The notes under the pieces were generated by a model, which ran no database searches, was not told where the DNA came from, and saw only the letters and a list, made by a program, of their open reading frames with translations. A DNA stretch of 55,671 nucleotides. It comes from an uncultured Lachnospiraceae bacterium. Its GTDB lineage: Bacteria; Bacillota; Clostridia; Lachnospirales; Lachnospiraceae. Positions 7,160 to 16,680 of this stretch are shown here, one piece after another. Both the position numbers and the translations under genes were made by a program. Position 1 is the first letter of the stretch, and the number at the start of each line of letters is the position of its first letter. Location of the stretch: assembly GCA_900320345.1 (NCBI GenBank), contig ONRZ01000028.1, forward strand, positions 1 to 55,671, read 5' to 3'.

Positions 7160-8929
7160 GTGAGTTCAAAAAATATTGACGCCAAAACACTTTCAAGGAT
7201 GTTTCTTACAGGCGCCAAATCGCTTGAGGCCAAGAAGGCCTGGATAAATGAGCTGAATGTCTTCCCTGTTCCGGACGGCGATACCGGAACGAACATGACA
7301 ATGACGATAATGACAGCAGCCAAGGAAGTCGCAGGAATGGGACTTATTGAAATGGAACCTCTCTGTAAGGCCATCTCATCCGGTTCCCTCCGCGGTGCAA
7401 GAGGTAATTCGGGAGTCATTCTCTCACAGTTACTCCGAGGCTTTACAAAGGGAGTAAGAGAAAAGAATGAAATAGATATCCCGACACTTGCCGGGGCTTG
7501 CAACAAGGCTGTTGAGACTGCATATAAGGCAGTAATGAAGCCCAAGGAAGGTACGATATTGACCGTTGCCAGAGGAGTGGCCGAAAAGGCGACTCAGCTG
7601 TGCACCGAAACGGAAGATATGTCGGAATTCATAAAACTGCTTGTTGATGAAGCTGAGGCAGTTCTTCAAAAGACTCCCGATATGCTGCCTGTTCTCAAAC
7701 AGGCCGGAGTTGTGGATTCCGGCGGGCAGGGCCTTGTCGAGATATTAAAGGGTGCTTATCAGGCATATCTTGGCAATGATATAGAGTTTTCCTACAGCGA
7801 AGAAGAAAAGCCTGCGATCACGACCGAGAAAAGCTATGAAGTACAGGCCAATTTCGAGATAAAATACGGATACTGCACGGAATTCATCGTAATGCTCGAT
7901 AAGGTATTCAATACCAAGAACGAGCAGGATTTTAAGACATATCTTGAATCCCTCGGAGATTCCATAGTCTGTGTGGCAGATGAAGACTATGTTAAGATCC
8001 ATGTACATACCAACGATCCGGGGCTCGTGATACAGAAGGCCTTAACTTACGGAGCTCTTACGCGTATCAAAATAGATAACATGCGCGAGGAGCATCAGGA
8101 AAAGCTGTTCAAAATGTCGGGCGGAGCTAACGGTGAAAAGACATATGTTGAAATAAAAGACGATAATACTACCGATGATAAAAAGAAGGCAGAGACTGAA
8201 ATAAAGTCCGAAGACAAGGATATACATGAGATATCCGAAAAAGCGACGGATGAGAATAACGTTCCGAAGGAAGAGAGAAAAGATATCGGTTTCATTTCAG
8301 TATCGATGGGTGACGGGATGGATGCCATTTTCAAAGGATTGGGTGTCGACCGGATAATATCGACCATGAATCCGAGCACCGAAGATATGGTGGAAGCGGT
8401 AAAGGAAATAAATGCCGATAATATCTTCATACTTCCCAACAACAAGAATATCATAATGGCTGCGAACCAGGTTCAGTACATGGTCGAAGACAAGAAGATC
8501 TACGTGATCCCCACGCGTACGATACCTCAGGGCATAACCGCACTTATCAATTATACTATAGGGATGAGTGCGCAGGAAAATAAAGATGCGATGGATGAAT
8601 CCATAAAGGGAGTGAAGACCGGACAGGTCACATATGCAGTAAGGGATACCGTGATAAACGGACTTGAGATCAGACAGGGTAATATAATGGGAATAGGTGA
8701 TCACGATATACTCTCGGTCGGAGACGATATTGAAGATACCTCCCTTAAGATGATCGAGAAGATGGTTGATGAGTCTTCGGAACTTATCAGCATATACTAC
8801 GGGCGTGATACCGATGAGCAGGATGCCGGTGATTTTGCGGCAAAGGTAGAAGAGAAGTTTAAGGATCTCGATGTGGAGATGCATTTCGGCGGACAGCCTA
8901 TATATTATTATGTGGTATCGGTAGAATAA
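7160..8929 (+). CDS. fakA: DhaL-domain fatty acid kinase FakA (YloV)
   Basis: 589 residues. The N-terminal DhaL-type kinase domain (about 1-200) shows PVPDGDTGTNM, whose aspartates bind Mg-ATP, and RGARGNSGVILS. A middle FakA domain follows (about 225-325), then a charged, Lys/Glu/Asp-rich linker (about 330-375) and a C-terminal DegV-like/DAK1_2 domain (about 375-589). FakA phosphorylates fatty acids carried by a separate FakB (DegV) protein, feeding exogenous fatty acids into phospholipid synthesis. No FakB is in the window. GTG start with GGAGG nine bases upstream. The stop overlaps the recG ATG by one base, so the two are coupled. The linker is longer than usual and makes the protein slightly longer than typical (~550). 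Confidence 0.92.
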   Translation: MSSKNIDAKTLSRMFLTGAKSLEAKKAWINELNVFPVPDGDTGTNMTMTIMTAAKEVAGMGLIEMEPLCKAISSGSLRGARGNSGVILSQLLRGFTKGVREKNEIDIPTLAGACNKAVETAYKAVMKPKEGTILTVARGVAEKATQLCTETEDMSEFIKLLVDEAEAVLQKTPDMLPVLKQAGVVDSGGQGLVEILKGAYQAYLGNDIEFSYSEEEKPAITTEKSYEVQANFEIKYGYCTEFIVMLDKVFNTKNEQDFKTYLESLGDSIVCVADEDYVKIHVHTNDPGLVIQKALTYGALTRIKIDNMREEHQEKLFKMSGGANGEKTYVEIKDDNTTDDKKKAETEIKSEDKDIHEISEKATDENNVPKEERKDIGFISVSMGDGMDAIFKGLGVDRIISTMNPSTEDMVEAVKEINADNIFILPNNKNIIMAANQVQYMVEDKKIYVIPTRTIPQGITALINYTIGMSAQENKDAMDESIKGVKTGQVTYAVRDTVINGLEIRQGNIMGIGDHDILSVGDDIEDTSLKMIEKMVDESSELISIYYGRDTDEQDAGDFAAKVEEKFKDLDVEMHFGGQPIYYYVVSVE

Positions 8930-10962
8930 TGAACAGAGATACATCGATAGAAACCCTTAAGGGTATCGGAGAAAAAACAGCAGTTTTATATAATAAGGTC
9001 GGCATATATTCATATGGCGACCTTATGTATTATTATCCCAGGGATTACATGAGTTATGACGAACCCGTCATCGCCGACGAAAAGCTGCTTGGCTGTTTCT
9101 GCTTTGTAAATGTGATCCTTGAAAAGCATCCGCTCTTAAGACGTGCCGGAAAGATGGCTGTCGTTACAGCGGAACTGTCGTCTGGCAGAAATCCCTTAAG
9201 ATGTGTTTGGTTTCATATGCCTTACCTTACAAAATCTCTAAAAAAAGGTATGTCCTACATTTTCGGAGGGACTCTAAAAAAGAACGGAAATGTTTACCAT
9301 ATGGAACAGCCCCTTATCTTTACCCCTCAGGATTATGAAAAGGTTAAAAACACGTTACAGCCTGTATATCCTCTTACCAAGGGACTCAGTAACAACGCAG
9401 TAAGAAAAGCCGTAAAACAGGTCCTTGACATGGCAGATACAGACACCATGATAGGCTCTGCATCCGAAAAGGAGATCCTTACGGGTATACATTTTCCCAA
9501 GGATGCCGAAGAACTGAAGAGATCAAGGAGTGCCATCGTATATGATGAATTCCTTATGTTCATAATAAGACTGCGTCTTTTAAAAGAAGAGAACAGCAGA
9601 TCATACAATGATTTTGATATAAAACCTTCGGACAGTGTCCGTAAACTGATCGATTCTCTGCCATATGAACTTACGAATGCCCAGAAGAAAGCATTCGCTG
9701 AGGTTGAGAGCGATCTTCAAAGAAACGTCTCAATGAGCCGGCTCATACAGGGTGACGTTGGCTGCGGCAAAACTATCATAGCAGTGCTTGCCTGCATTAC
9801 AACAGCTCTTTGCGGATATCAATGTGCCATGATGGTACCCACGGAGATACTTGCTCTTCAGCATTTTCAGACATTCACGAAGATCCTTGAAGAAAACGAT
9901 ATGGATATCACGGTTGTCCTTCTTACCGGTTCCATGAAATTGTCGGAGAAGAAAAAGGCGTACAGGACAATAGCCGAAAACAGTTCGTGTATTGTAATAG
10001 GAACACATGCGCTTTTTCAGGAGAAAGCAGAATACAGGTCACTCGCACTTGTGGTAACAGACGAACAACACCGCTTCGGTGTAAAGCAAAGAGGACGTTT
10101 GGTTGATAAAGGGAATGATAATATCCCCCATGTACTTGTGATGAGTGCAACACCGATACCGCGTACTCTGGCCATTATGCTATACGGCGATCTGGATATA
10201 TCCGTTATAGATGAGCTGCCCGCCAGACGTAAGCCGATAAAGAACTGCGTTGTGGGAACTTCTTACAGAAGGAAGGCCTATAATTTTATTGAAAAGGAGA
10301 TAGAAGAGGGACATCAGGCTTATGTCATCTGTCCTCTCGTCGATGAGAGCGAAGGTCTTGACTGTAAAAATGTAACTTCATATACCGAAGAATTAAAGAG
10401 CTTTCTGGATGCCTCCATCAGAGTCGGATGCCTTCACGGACGTATGAAACCGGCCGAAAAAGAGCGGATAATGCAGGATTTTTCAGAACGCAATATTGAT
10501 GTGCTCGTAAGCACCACTGTTGTGGAAGTAGGGGTAAATGTTCCCAATGCAACCGTTATGATGGTGGAGAACTCGGAAAGGTTCGGTCTTGCGCAACTGC
10601 ATCAGCTAAGGGGAAGGATAGGCCGCGGAGACGCACAGTCCTATTGCATTTTCATAAACTGTTCGGAGAGCGAACGGTCACAGAAACGGCTGGAGATACT
10701 GAACAGTTCAAATGACGGTTTTTATATAGCTAACGAAGATCTTAAACTAAGGGGACCGGGTGATATGTTCGGAATACGTCAGAGCGGAGAACTGCAGTTT
10801 AGGCTTGCGGATATTTATTCCGATTCCGACATACTTGCAAAAGCCGCTAATAAAGCCGGTGAAATCCTTAAAAAGGATCCCCGGCTTGAAAGCGAAGAAA
10901 ACAGATATATAAGAATTCGTCTTGATGAGATGTCAAAAAAGAGCGATATACATGCCTTATAG
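8929..10962 (+). CDS. recG: ATP-dependent DNA helicase RecG
   Basis: 677 residues, full length. The N-terminal wedge/OB domain includes the fork-binding region before residue 200 and YPLTKGLSNNAVRKAV. The SF2 helicase core has Walker A GDVGCGKT (motif I), MMVPTEILA (Ia), DEQHRFGVKQR (II, the RecG form), VMSATPIPRT (III) and C-terminal motifs LVSTTVVEVGVNVPNA (V) and HQLRGRIGRG (VI). The enzyme remodels stalled forks and Holliday junctions. It overlaps fakA by one base and converges with cheY; the last six bases of the two genes overlap tail to tail with no terminator between. Confidence 0.97.
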   Translation: MNRDTSIETLKGIGEKTAVLYNKVGIYSYGDLMYYYPRDYMSYDEPVIADEKLLGCFCFVNVILEKHPLLRRAGKMAVVTAELSSGRNPLRCVWFHMPYLTKSLKKGMSYIFGGTLKKNGNVYHMEQPLIFTPQDYEKVKNTLQPVYPLTKGLSNNAVRKAVKQVLDMADTDTMIGSASEKEILTGIHFPKDAEELKRSRSAIVYDEFLMFIIRLRLLKEENSRSYNDFDIKPSDSVRKLIDSLPYELTNAQKKAFAEVESDLQRNVSMSRLIQGDVGCGKTIIAVLACITTALCGYQCAMMVPTEILALQHFQTFTKILEENDMDITVVLLTGSMKLSEKKKAYRTIAENSSCIVIGTHALFQEKAEYRSLALVVTDEQHRFGVKQRGRLVDKGNDNIPHVLVMSATPIPRTLAIMLYGDLDISVIDELPARRKPIKNCVVGTSYRRKAYNFIEKEIEEGHQAYVICPLVDESEGLDCKNVTSYTEELKSFLDASIRVGCLHGRMKPAEKERIMQDFSERNIDVLVSTTVVEVGVNVPNATVMMVENSERFGLAQLHQLRGRIGRGDAQSYCIFINCSESERSQKRLEILNSSNDGFYIANEDLKLRGPGDMFGIRQSGELQFRLADIYSDSDILAKAANKAGEILKKDPRLESEENRYIRIRLDEMSKKSDIHAL

Positions 10963-11313
10963 GAACTTTTTAACAGTGTTTATAACGGCTTCGGGTTCAA
11001 AAGGCTTCTGTAAAAAGTCAACGGCACCCATCTTAAGTGCGTTTAATACCTTATCCTTCTGACCGGCCGCACTTACCATGAGCACTTTCTGATCGGGATT
11101 TTTTTCTTTTATCTTCGCCAGGGCGGTAAGGCCGTCCATTACGGGCATTGTAATATCAAGAGTTATCAGGTCGGGAGTTACATTCTCGAGAAGTTTAAGA
11201 GCTTCTTCACCGTTTCCGGCATCACCTACGATCTCATAGCCTTCAGCCTTGAGTGTGCCCGAAAGCATTTTACGCATTGTCCTTGAATCATCAACTATCA
11301 TTACTGTACTCAT
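10957..11313 (-). CDS. cheY: CheY-like response regulator (stand-alone receiver)
   Basis: 118 residues, a single receiver domain. MIVDDSRTMRKML gives the acidic pair, LITLDITMPVMDG the phospho-acceptor Asp, MVSAAGQ the Thr/Ser position (Ser here) and FLQKPFEP the conserved Lys. The DDSRTMRKM form is typical of chemotaxis CheY. It follows the CheX-like gene by 17 bp on the same strand. Because CheX proteins dephosphorylate CheY-P, the pair is probably a functional unit. No CheA, receptors or flagellar genes are in the window, so whether the output is motility, adhesion or something else is open. Confidence 0.93.
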   Translation of the reverse strand: MSTVMIVDDSRTMRKMLSGTLKAEGYEIVGDAGNGEEALKLLENVTPDLITLDITMPVMDGLTALAKIKEKNPDQKVLMVSAAGQKDKVLNALKMGAVDFLQKPFEPEAVINTVKKFL

Positions 11314-11330
11314 CTTGTTACTCCTTATCC

Positions 11331-12218
11331 TTATTCAATGGTATAATTATCGGAAAGCACTACGGAAAGAGTAAGTGCCTTACCGTATACATACATGGGA
11401 ACATTGATTATCTCTTCAGAATTTATAACACCCGCTCCTAACTTATAGGACGGAGCAAGCATATCGATATCTATACCTCTGCGGCTTATCTCCGTTGCAA
11501 ATATACCGTTAATGCAGTTTATCAGTTCGCATACGGAATCAAGAGCATCTTCCGAGTCGTCGATATACTGTTCGCCGGCAAAACCTACCGCAGCCTTTAC
11601 CATCGCATCCTCCGAGCCGGAGAAAGCGAGCAAAATGCTGAAATCACCTTCGGAAGGCTGGTGGCACAGATTCTCGGTAATGAGCTTGTCGCTCGTATAA
11701 GGCTTATCAATGTAAACATGATAATCAACCAGACGGGCTACAGTCCTTGCCGCCACTCCGATGATCTCCTTGGCATAGCCCGGAAGATCATATACATAGA
11801 TAGGTATTATGCGGTCTATATCGCAGCTCTTCAGGTTATCCATATCCGTAAGAGTATAGCTTTGTTCCTGCTGATACTCGTTCAGCGAATCCACGATATC
11901 GTTCATTGTCATATACTTAAGATCCACGGTAGCCTGAACAAAAGAAAGGAAACTGTTACCCTGCAATGCAAGCAGTCTTGTAACCTGATTGTCCGAAAGA
12001 TAACCTCTCTCAACTGCCAGATCACCGAAACGTTTGTCCGTTATTGTCTGAAGTTTGTTGACTTCTTCAACCTGTTCTTCGGTCATGAGTTTCTCGGAAA
12101 TCGCAATGACTCCGAGACGGACCCTCTTTTTTTCCTGAAGTTCGAATATCTTTTCAAGGCATTCCGGCCCGAGCTTGCGTTTTTCAACCAGATAGTTGGC
12201 AAATATACGGTCAAACAT
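11331..12218 (-). CDS. CheX-like phosphatase protein with N-terminal tandem MshEN-like repeats
   Basis: 295 residues, no TM or signal. Residues 1-90 hold three copies of a 29-residue unit ending in LQ at 28, 57 and 86. The second and third read RLGVIAISEKLMTEEQVEEV and RFGDLAVERGYLSDNQVTRL, resembling the motif of GspE/MshE N-terminal (MshEN) domains. The C-terminal half is CheX-like: around 226-245 it reads DSVCELINCINGIFATEI, with the E-x-x-N signature of CheX/CheC/FliY phosphatases at Glu231 and Asn234. The family removes phosphate from CheY-P. The gene has its own promoter and lies directly upstream of cheY. Domain calls are by eye; the C-terminal half is the firmer one. Confidence 0.7.
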   Translation of the reverse strand: MFDRIFANYLVEKRKLGPECLEKIFELQEKKRVRLGVIAISEKLMTEEQVEEVNKLQTITDKRFGDLAVERGYLSDNQVTRLLALQGNSFLSFVQATVDLKYMTMNDIVDSLNEYQQEQSYTLTDMDNLKSCDIDRIIPIYVYDLPGYAKEIIGVAARTVARLVDYHVYIDKPYTSDKLITENLCHQPSEGDFSILLAFSGSEDAMVKAAVGFAGEQYIDDSEDALDSVCELINCINGIFATEISRRGIDIDMLAPSYKLGAGVINSEEIINVPMYVYGKALTLSVVLSDNYTIE

Positions 12219-12271
12219 ATGATGATCTCCTTTGTTTTTAGTGTAGTTCCTTAAATGAACAGTACATTAAC

Positions 12272-12300
12272 ATCATATCAAAAGTGTGACATTACTTCAA
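12272..12300 (-). promoter_or_regulatory. Promoter of the cheX-like/cheY operon
   Basis: Minus strand: TTGAAG (12300-12295), a 17-base spacer ending TGA, then TATGAT (12277-12272). An extended -10 with a four-of-six -35, about 54 bases before the ATG at 12218. Confidence 0.6.
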
Positions 12301-12396
12301 TAAATATAAATCATTTTTTTGTCGAAGAAACATGGTGCATCGCCATACCAAGTATTGTTGCGCGAAAACATGTTCGTACAATAATTAGTGTTTTGC

Positions 12397-12424
12397 TTGA
12401 AAATTCGACGATTCGTGTTATAAT
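12397..12424 (+). promoter_or_regulatory. Promoter of the topoisomerase operon
   Basis: TTGAAA (12397-12402), a 16-base spacer ending TGT, then TATAAT (12419-12424), an extended -10 promoter 55 bases before the ATG at 12480. It is divergent from the cheX-like promoter; the 260-base gap between the genes holds nothing else I can identify. Confidence 0.75.
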
Positions 12425-12479
12425 CAATATTAGTGTTTTTATGTTTGTTTGTTATTTACAGGCGGGTAGGGGTATAAAT

Positions 12480-14399
12480 ATGGCAAATAAGGTAATCTAT
12501 GATGCCAGCAGCATCACTGTGCTTGAGGGGCTTGAGGCTGTCAGGAAACGTCCGGGAATGTATATCGGCAGCGTTACGACCAAAGGCCTCAATCATCTGA
12601 TCTATGAGATAGTCGATAACTCCGTTGATGAACATCTTGCGGGTTTCTGCGATAAGATCTGGGTGACTCTCGAGGCAGACGGCTCGGCAACAGTCGAGGA
12701 CAACGGAAGGGGAATACCGGTAGGAATGCATGAGAAGGGAATGAGTGCCGAAAGGCTGGTATTCACCACACTTCATGCAGGCGGAAAATTCGATGATTCG
12801 GTCTACAAGACAAGCGGCGGACTTCACGGCGTGGGATCATCGGTCGTAAACGCACTCTCCACATATCTTGATATAGAAGTAAGGCGGGAAGGTCAGATCT
12901 TCCACGACCGTTATAACCGGGGTGTTCCGGCGATAGAACTTGAAAACGGACTACTTCCCGTAATAGGACGTTCGAGGAGTACGGGTACCAAGATCAATTT
13001 CCTCCCGGATGATACAATATTCGAAAAGACACGTTTCAAGGAAGAAGATATTAAGAGCAGGCTTCATGAAACGGCATATCTGAATCCGAAACTGACTATA
13101 GTATTCACCGATAAAAGACAGGATGTAACAGAAACCGAAACCTTCCACGAAGAGGACGGTATCATAGGTTTTGTCCGCGATATGAACAAAAACGAGGAAC
13201 CGCTCCATGCTCCCGTGTTCTTCAGCGGAGAATCTGACGGTATCATGGTGGAAGTCGCATTCCAGTATGTTAATGATTTTCACGAGAATGTACTCGGTTT
13301 CTGCAACAATATATACAACTCCGAGGGCGGAACACATCTTACCGGGTTTAAGACAATGTTCACAAACGTGATGAACACTTATGCTCGTGAACTCAACATA
13401 TTAAAGGATAAGGATGCGAACTTCACCGGAGCGGATATAAGGAACGGTATGACCGCCGTTGTGTCTATAAAACATCCTTCGCCGAGATTCGAAGGCCAGA
13501 CCAAGACCAAGCTTGATAATCAGGACGCAACAAAGGCAGTGAGCAAGGTTACGGGTGATGAGGTCGTTAGATATTTTGACAGAAATCTTGACGATCTTAA
13601 GGCCGTGCTTTCCTGTGCCGAGAAAGCGGCCAAGATAAGGAAGAGCGAAGAAAAGGCCAAGACGAATATGCTGACGAAGCAGAAGTATTCGTTTGATTCA
13701 AACGGTAAGCTTGCCAACTGCGAAAGCCGCGATGCTTCAAAATGCGAGATATTCATAGTCGAGGGTGACTCTGCCGGCGGCAGTGCAAAGACAGCAAGGA
13801 ACCGTATGTACCAGGCCATCTTACCGATAAGAGGCAAGATCTTAAATGTAGAGAAGGCCACAATAGACAAGGTCCTTGCAAATGCAGAGATAAAGACAAT
13901 GATATATGCCTTCGGCTGCGGTTTTTCGGAAGGTTACGGAAACGATTTTGATATCACGAAATTAAAATACGATAAGATAATAATAATGGCTGATGCCGAT
14001 GTCGACGGCGCTCATATCTCAACGCTGCTGCTTACTCTTTTCTACAGGTTCATGCCTGAACTTATATACGAAGGACATGTTTATATAGCAATGCCTCCGT
14101 TGTATAAGGCCATGCCGAAGAAGGGCGAGGAAGAATATCTGTATGACGATAAGGCTCTGAGCGAATACCGCAAGACTCATAAGGATTTTACTTTACAGCG
14201 TTATAAGGGCCTTGGCGAAATGGATGCGGAACAGTTATGGGAGACTACCCTCGATCCGGATCGCCGTAAGCTTAAACAGGTCGAAATAGAAGATGCAAGG
14301 CTTGCATCTACGACCACAGAGATGCTCATGGGAAATGAAGTTCCTCCGCGCAAGGCATTTATTTACAAGCATGCACGCGATGCGGAATTGGATGTTTAA
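12480..14399 (+). CDS. DNA gyrase/topoisomerase IV subunit B
   Basis: 639 residues, normal length for GyrB/ParE without insertions. The GHKL ATPase domain shows EIVDNSVDEHLAG, DNGRGIPVG and TSGGLHGVGSSVVNALS. The transducer region and TOPRIM follow with VEGDSAGGSAK, MADADVDGAHI and the PLY(K) region, and QRYKGLGEMDAEQLW near the end. The subunit supplies ATP-driven gate closure. Start at ATG 12480: the conserved YDASSITVLEGLEAVRKRPG follows at once, and the promoter at 12397-12424 rules out the longer upstream frame. Features are mixed: KTSGGLHGVG is ParE-like, while GKILNVEKA and IKHPSPRFEGQTKTKL are GyrB-like. The partner A subunit lacks a GyrA box, so a topo IV (ParE) role is quite possible. 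Confidence 0.93.
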   Translation: MANKVIYDASSITVLEGLEAVRKRPGMYIGSVTTKGLNHLIYEIVDNSVDEHLAGFCDKIWVTLEADGSATVEDNGRGIPVGMHEKGMSAERLVFTTLHAGGKFDDSVYKTSGGLHGVGSSVVNALSTYLDIEVRREGQIFHDRYNRGVPAIELENGLLPVIGRSRSTGTKINFLPDDTIFEKTRFKEEDIKSRLHETAYLNPKLTIVFTDKRQDVTETETFHEEDGIIGFVRDMNKNEEPLHAPVFFSGESDGIMVEVAFQYVNDFHENVLGFCNNIYNSEGGTHLTGFKTMFTNVMNTYARELNILKDKDANFTGADIRNGMTAVVSIKHPSPRFEGQTKTKLDNQDATKAVSKVTGDEVVRYFDRNLDDLKAVLSCAEKAAKIRKSEEKAKTNMLTKQKYSFDSNGKLANCESRDASKCEIFIVEGDSAGGSAKTARNRMYQAILPIRGKILNVEKATIDKVLANAEIKTMIYAFGCGFSEGYGNDFDITKLKYDKIIIMADADVDGAHISTLLLTLFYRFMPELIYEGHVYIAMPPLYKAMPKKGEEEYLYDDKALSEYRKTHKDFTLQRYKGLGEMDAEQLWETTLDPDRRKLKQVEIEDARLASTTTEMLMGNEVPPRKAFIYKHARDAELDV

Positions 14400-14420
14400 A
14401 TAATTAAATGAGGTTATATC

Positions 14421-16679
14421 ATGGCAGTAAATGAAGTCACTCAGGATGATCAGATAATAAAGACCGAATATTCGGAGATAATGCGCAAATCTTATATTGA
14501 TTATGCGATGAGCGTTATCATATCCCGTGCCTTACCCGATGTAAGGGACGGACTTAAGCCGGTTCAGAGAAGAACGCTATATGATATGTATGAGCTCGGG
14601 ATCAGATGGGATCATCCGTACAGAAAGTCGGCACGTATCGTAGGCGATACAATGGGTAAATATCACCCGCATGGTGACAGTTCCATATATGATGCCCTTG
14701 TCGTAATGTCCCAGGATTTCAAAAAGGGAATGACGCTGGTTGACGGCCACGGTAATTTCGGATCTATCGAGGGTGACGGCGCGGCTGCCATGCGTTATAC
14801 GGAAGCAAGACTTGAGAAGGTCACCCAGGAAACTATACTGGCCGATCTTGACAAGGATGTTGTTGATTTTATCCCCAATTTCGATGAGACCGAGAAGGAA
14901 CCGTCGGTACTCCCGGCGAAGATACCCAATCTTCTTATAAACGGTTCGGAAGGCATTGCGGTCGGAATGGCGACAAGTATGCCTCCGCATAATCTCTGTG
15001 AAGTCATTGACGGTGTCAAGGCTTATATCAGGAATCCCAAGCTTACGACCGAAGAACTCATGGAGTATATTCCCGGCCCCGATTTTCCCACCGGCGGCAT
15101 AGTCGTAAACCAGAATGAATTATTGGAGATCTACGAAACAGGCACCGGCAAGATAAAGATACGCGGCAGGATGGAACTCGAGAAGGGCAAGGCCGGGAAA
15201 AACAGGCTTGTTATAACAGAGATCCCCTATACAATGATAGGTGCGAATATAAGTAAATTCCTTACGGATGTTGTTGCTCTGATAGATGCCAAGAAGACCA
15301 ATGATATAGTCGATATATCCAACCAGTCAAGCAAGGAAGGTATAAGGATAGTCCTTGAGCTTAAAAAGGATGCGGATGTAGAGAATCTTAAGAACATGCT
15401 CCTTAAAAAGACGAAGCTTGAGGATACGTTCGGCGTTAATATGCTTGCCGTTGCGGACGGTCGTCCGGAAACGCTGGGGCTTAAAGATATAATCAGACAT
15501 CATGTTGATTTCCAGCGCGAGATAAGGACAAGGAAATACAGGAATCTTCTGCAGAAGGAGCTGGATAAAAAGGAGATACAGGAAGGTCTTATCAGAGCCT
15601 GTGATGTTATAGATCTTATAATCGAGATATTAAGAGGTTCCAAGGATGTAAAGACCGCAAAGGGATGCCTTATAGAAGGCAATACCGAAGGGATAAACTT
15701 CAAGTCAAGGATCAGCAAAAAAATGGCAGAACAGCTGCGTTTTACCGAGCGGCAGGCAGATGCGATCCTTGCCATGAGACTCAGCAAGCTTATCGGACTT
15801 GAGATAGAAGCCCTTATGAAGGAGCATGAGGAGACGCTTGCGAATATTACGGAATATAAGGATATCCTCACAAATCCCAAGTCTATGGACAGGCTCATAA
15901 TCAAGGAGCTTGACAGCTATAAAAAAGAATACGGGCGCGAGAGAAGAACGGCTATAGAAAATGCTGCCGAAGTTGTGTTTGAAGAGAAGAAGATACCCGA
16001 AACCGAAGTCATGTTCCTTATGGATCGTTTCGGTTATGCCAAGACAGTTGACTGGGCCGTATATGACAAGAACAGGGAAACGATAGATGAAGAGAACAAG
16101 TATATCTTCCCCGTAATGAATACTGGAAGGGTCTGCCTTTTCACCAACACCGGACAGCTTCATACTCTTAAGGTTATGGATCTTCCTCACGGACGTATTA
16201 AGGATAAGGGTATTCCGATAGACAATGTCAGCAATTACAGTTCATCCAGTGAGACCGTTGTCTATGCCTGCGATCTTAAGGAAGTTATAATGCAGAAGCT
16301 TATGTTTGCCACGAAGAAGTCGATGCTTAAGCATGTATACGGTACCGAATTCGATGTGACCAAGCGTTCTGTGGCGGCCACAGGCCTTAATGATGGTGAT
16401 GAGGTCATTGCCGTTCTTCCCATTATCGATGAGCGCAATATTGTACTGCGTACCAGAGACGGCGTATTTCTCAAATTTGCACTTGATGAGATCCCGCTCA
16501 AGAAAAAGGGAGCTGCAGGTGTACGCGGAATGAAACTTTCCGGAAGCGATGAAGTGACCGATGTCTATCTTCTTAAAAACGGTGTGGAACAGACTATTGA
16601 CGTCAACGGAAGATCGCTCGAACTAAATAAGCTTAAGCTTGCAAGACGTGATACGAAGGGAACAAAGGTAAGGATATAA
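14421..16679 (+). CDS. DNA gyrase/topoisomerase IV subunit A (no recognisable GyrA box)
   Basis: 752 residues. The breakage-reunion domain has DGLKPVQRRTLYDMYELG, HPHGDSSIYDALVVMSQDF and the catalytic tyrosine Tyr126 in AAAMRYTEARL. The positions that mutate in quinolone resistance, Ser83 and Asp87 in E. coli GyrA, are Ser87 and Asp91 here, the susceptible type. A coiled-coil arm and a C-terminal beta-pinwheel of reduced size follow from about 500. I see no QRRGGRG-type GyrA box, the element that lets gyrase wrap DNA and introduce negative supercoils. That, and the shortness, favour a ParC-like topo IV subunit. It is 21 bp downstream of the B subunit. Confidence 0.93.
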   Translation: MAVNEVTQDDQIIKTEYSEIMRKSYIDYAMSVIISRALPDVRDGLKPVQRRTLYDMYELGIRWDHPYRKSARIVGDTMGKYHPHGDSSIYDALVVMSQDFKKGMTLVDGHGNFGSIEGDGAAAMRYTEARLEKVTQETILADLDKDVVDFIPNFDETEKEPSVLPAKIPNLLINGSEGIAVGMATSMPPHNLCEVIDGVKAYIRNPKLTTEELMEYIPGPDFPTGGIVVNQNELLEIYETGTGKIKIRGRMELEKGKAGKNRLVITEIPYTMIGANISKFLTDVVALIDAKKTNDIVDISNQSSKEGIRIVLELKKDADVENLKNMLLKKTKLEDTFGVNMLAVADGRPETLGLKDIIRHHVDFQREIRTRKYRNLLQKELDKKEIQEGLIRACDVIDLIIEILRGSKDVKTAKGCLIEGNTEGINFKSRISKKMAEQLRFTERQADAILAMRLSKLIGLEIEALMKEHEETLANITEYKDILTNPKSMDRLIIKELDSYKKEYGRERRTAIENAAEVVFEEKKIPETEVMFLMDRFGYAKTVDWAVYDKNRETIDEENKYIFPVMNTGRVCLFTNTGQLHTLKVMDLPHGRIKDKGIPIDNVSNYSSSSETVVYACDLKEVIMQKLMFATKKSMLKHVYGTEFDVTKRSVAATGLNDGDEVIAVLPIIDERNIVLRTRDGVFLKFALDEIPLKKKGAAGVRGMKLSGSDEVTDVYLLKNGVEQTIDVNGRSLELNKLKLARRDTKGTKVRI

Positions 16680-16680
16680 T

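Noticed and set aside
12255..12479. 75-residue N-terminal extension of the topoisomerase B subunit
   Set aside because: The in-frame extension covers the promoter (12397-12424), has no family match, and the conserved protein starts at ATG 12480.
12219..12479. Replication origin next to the topoisomerase genes
   Set aside because: No dnaA, dnaN or recF nearby and no cluster of DnaA boxes seen in the gap.
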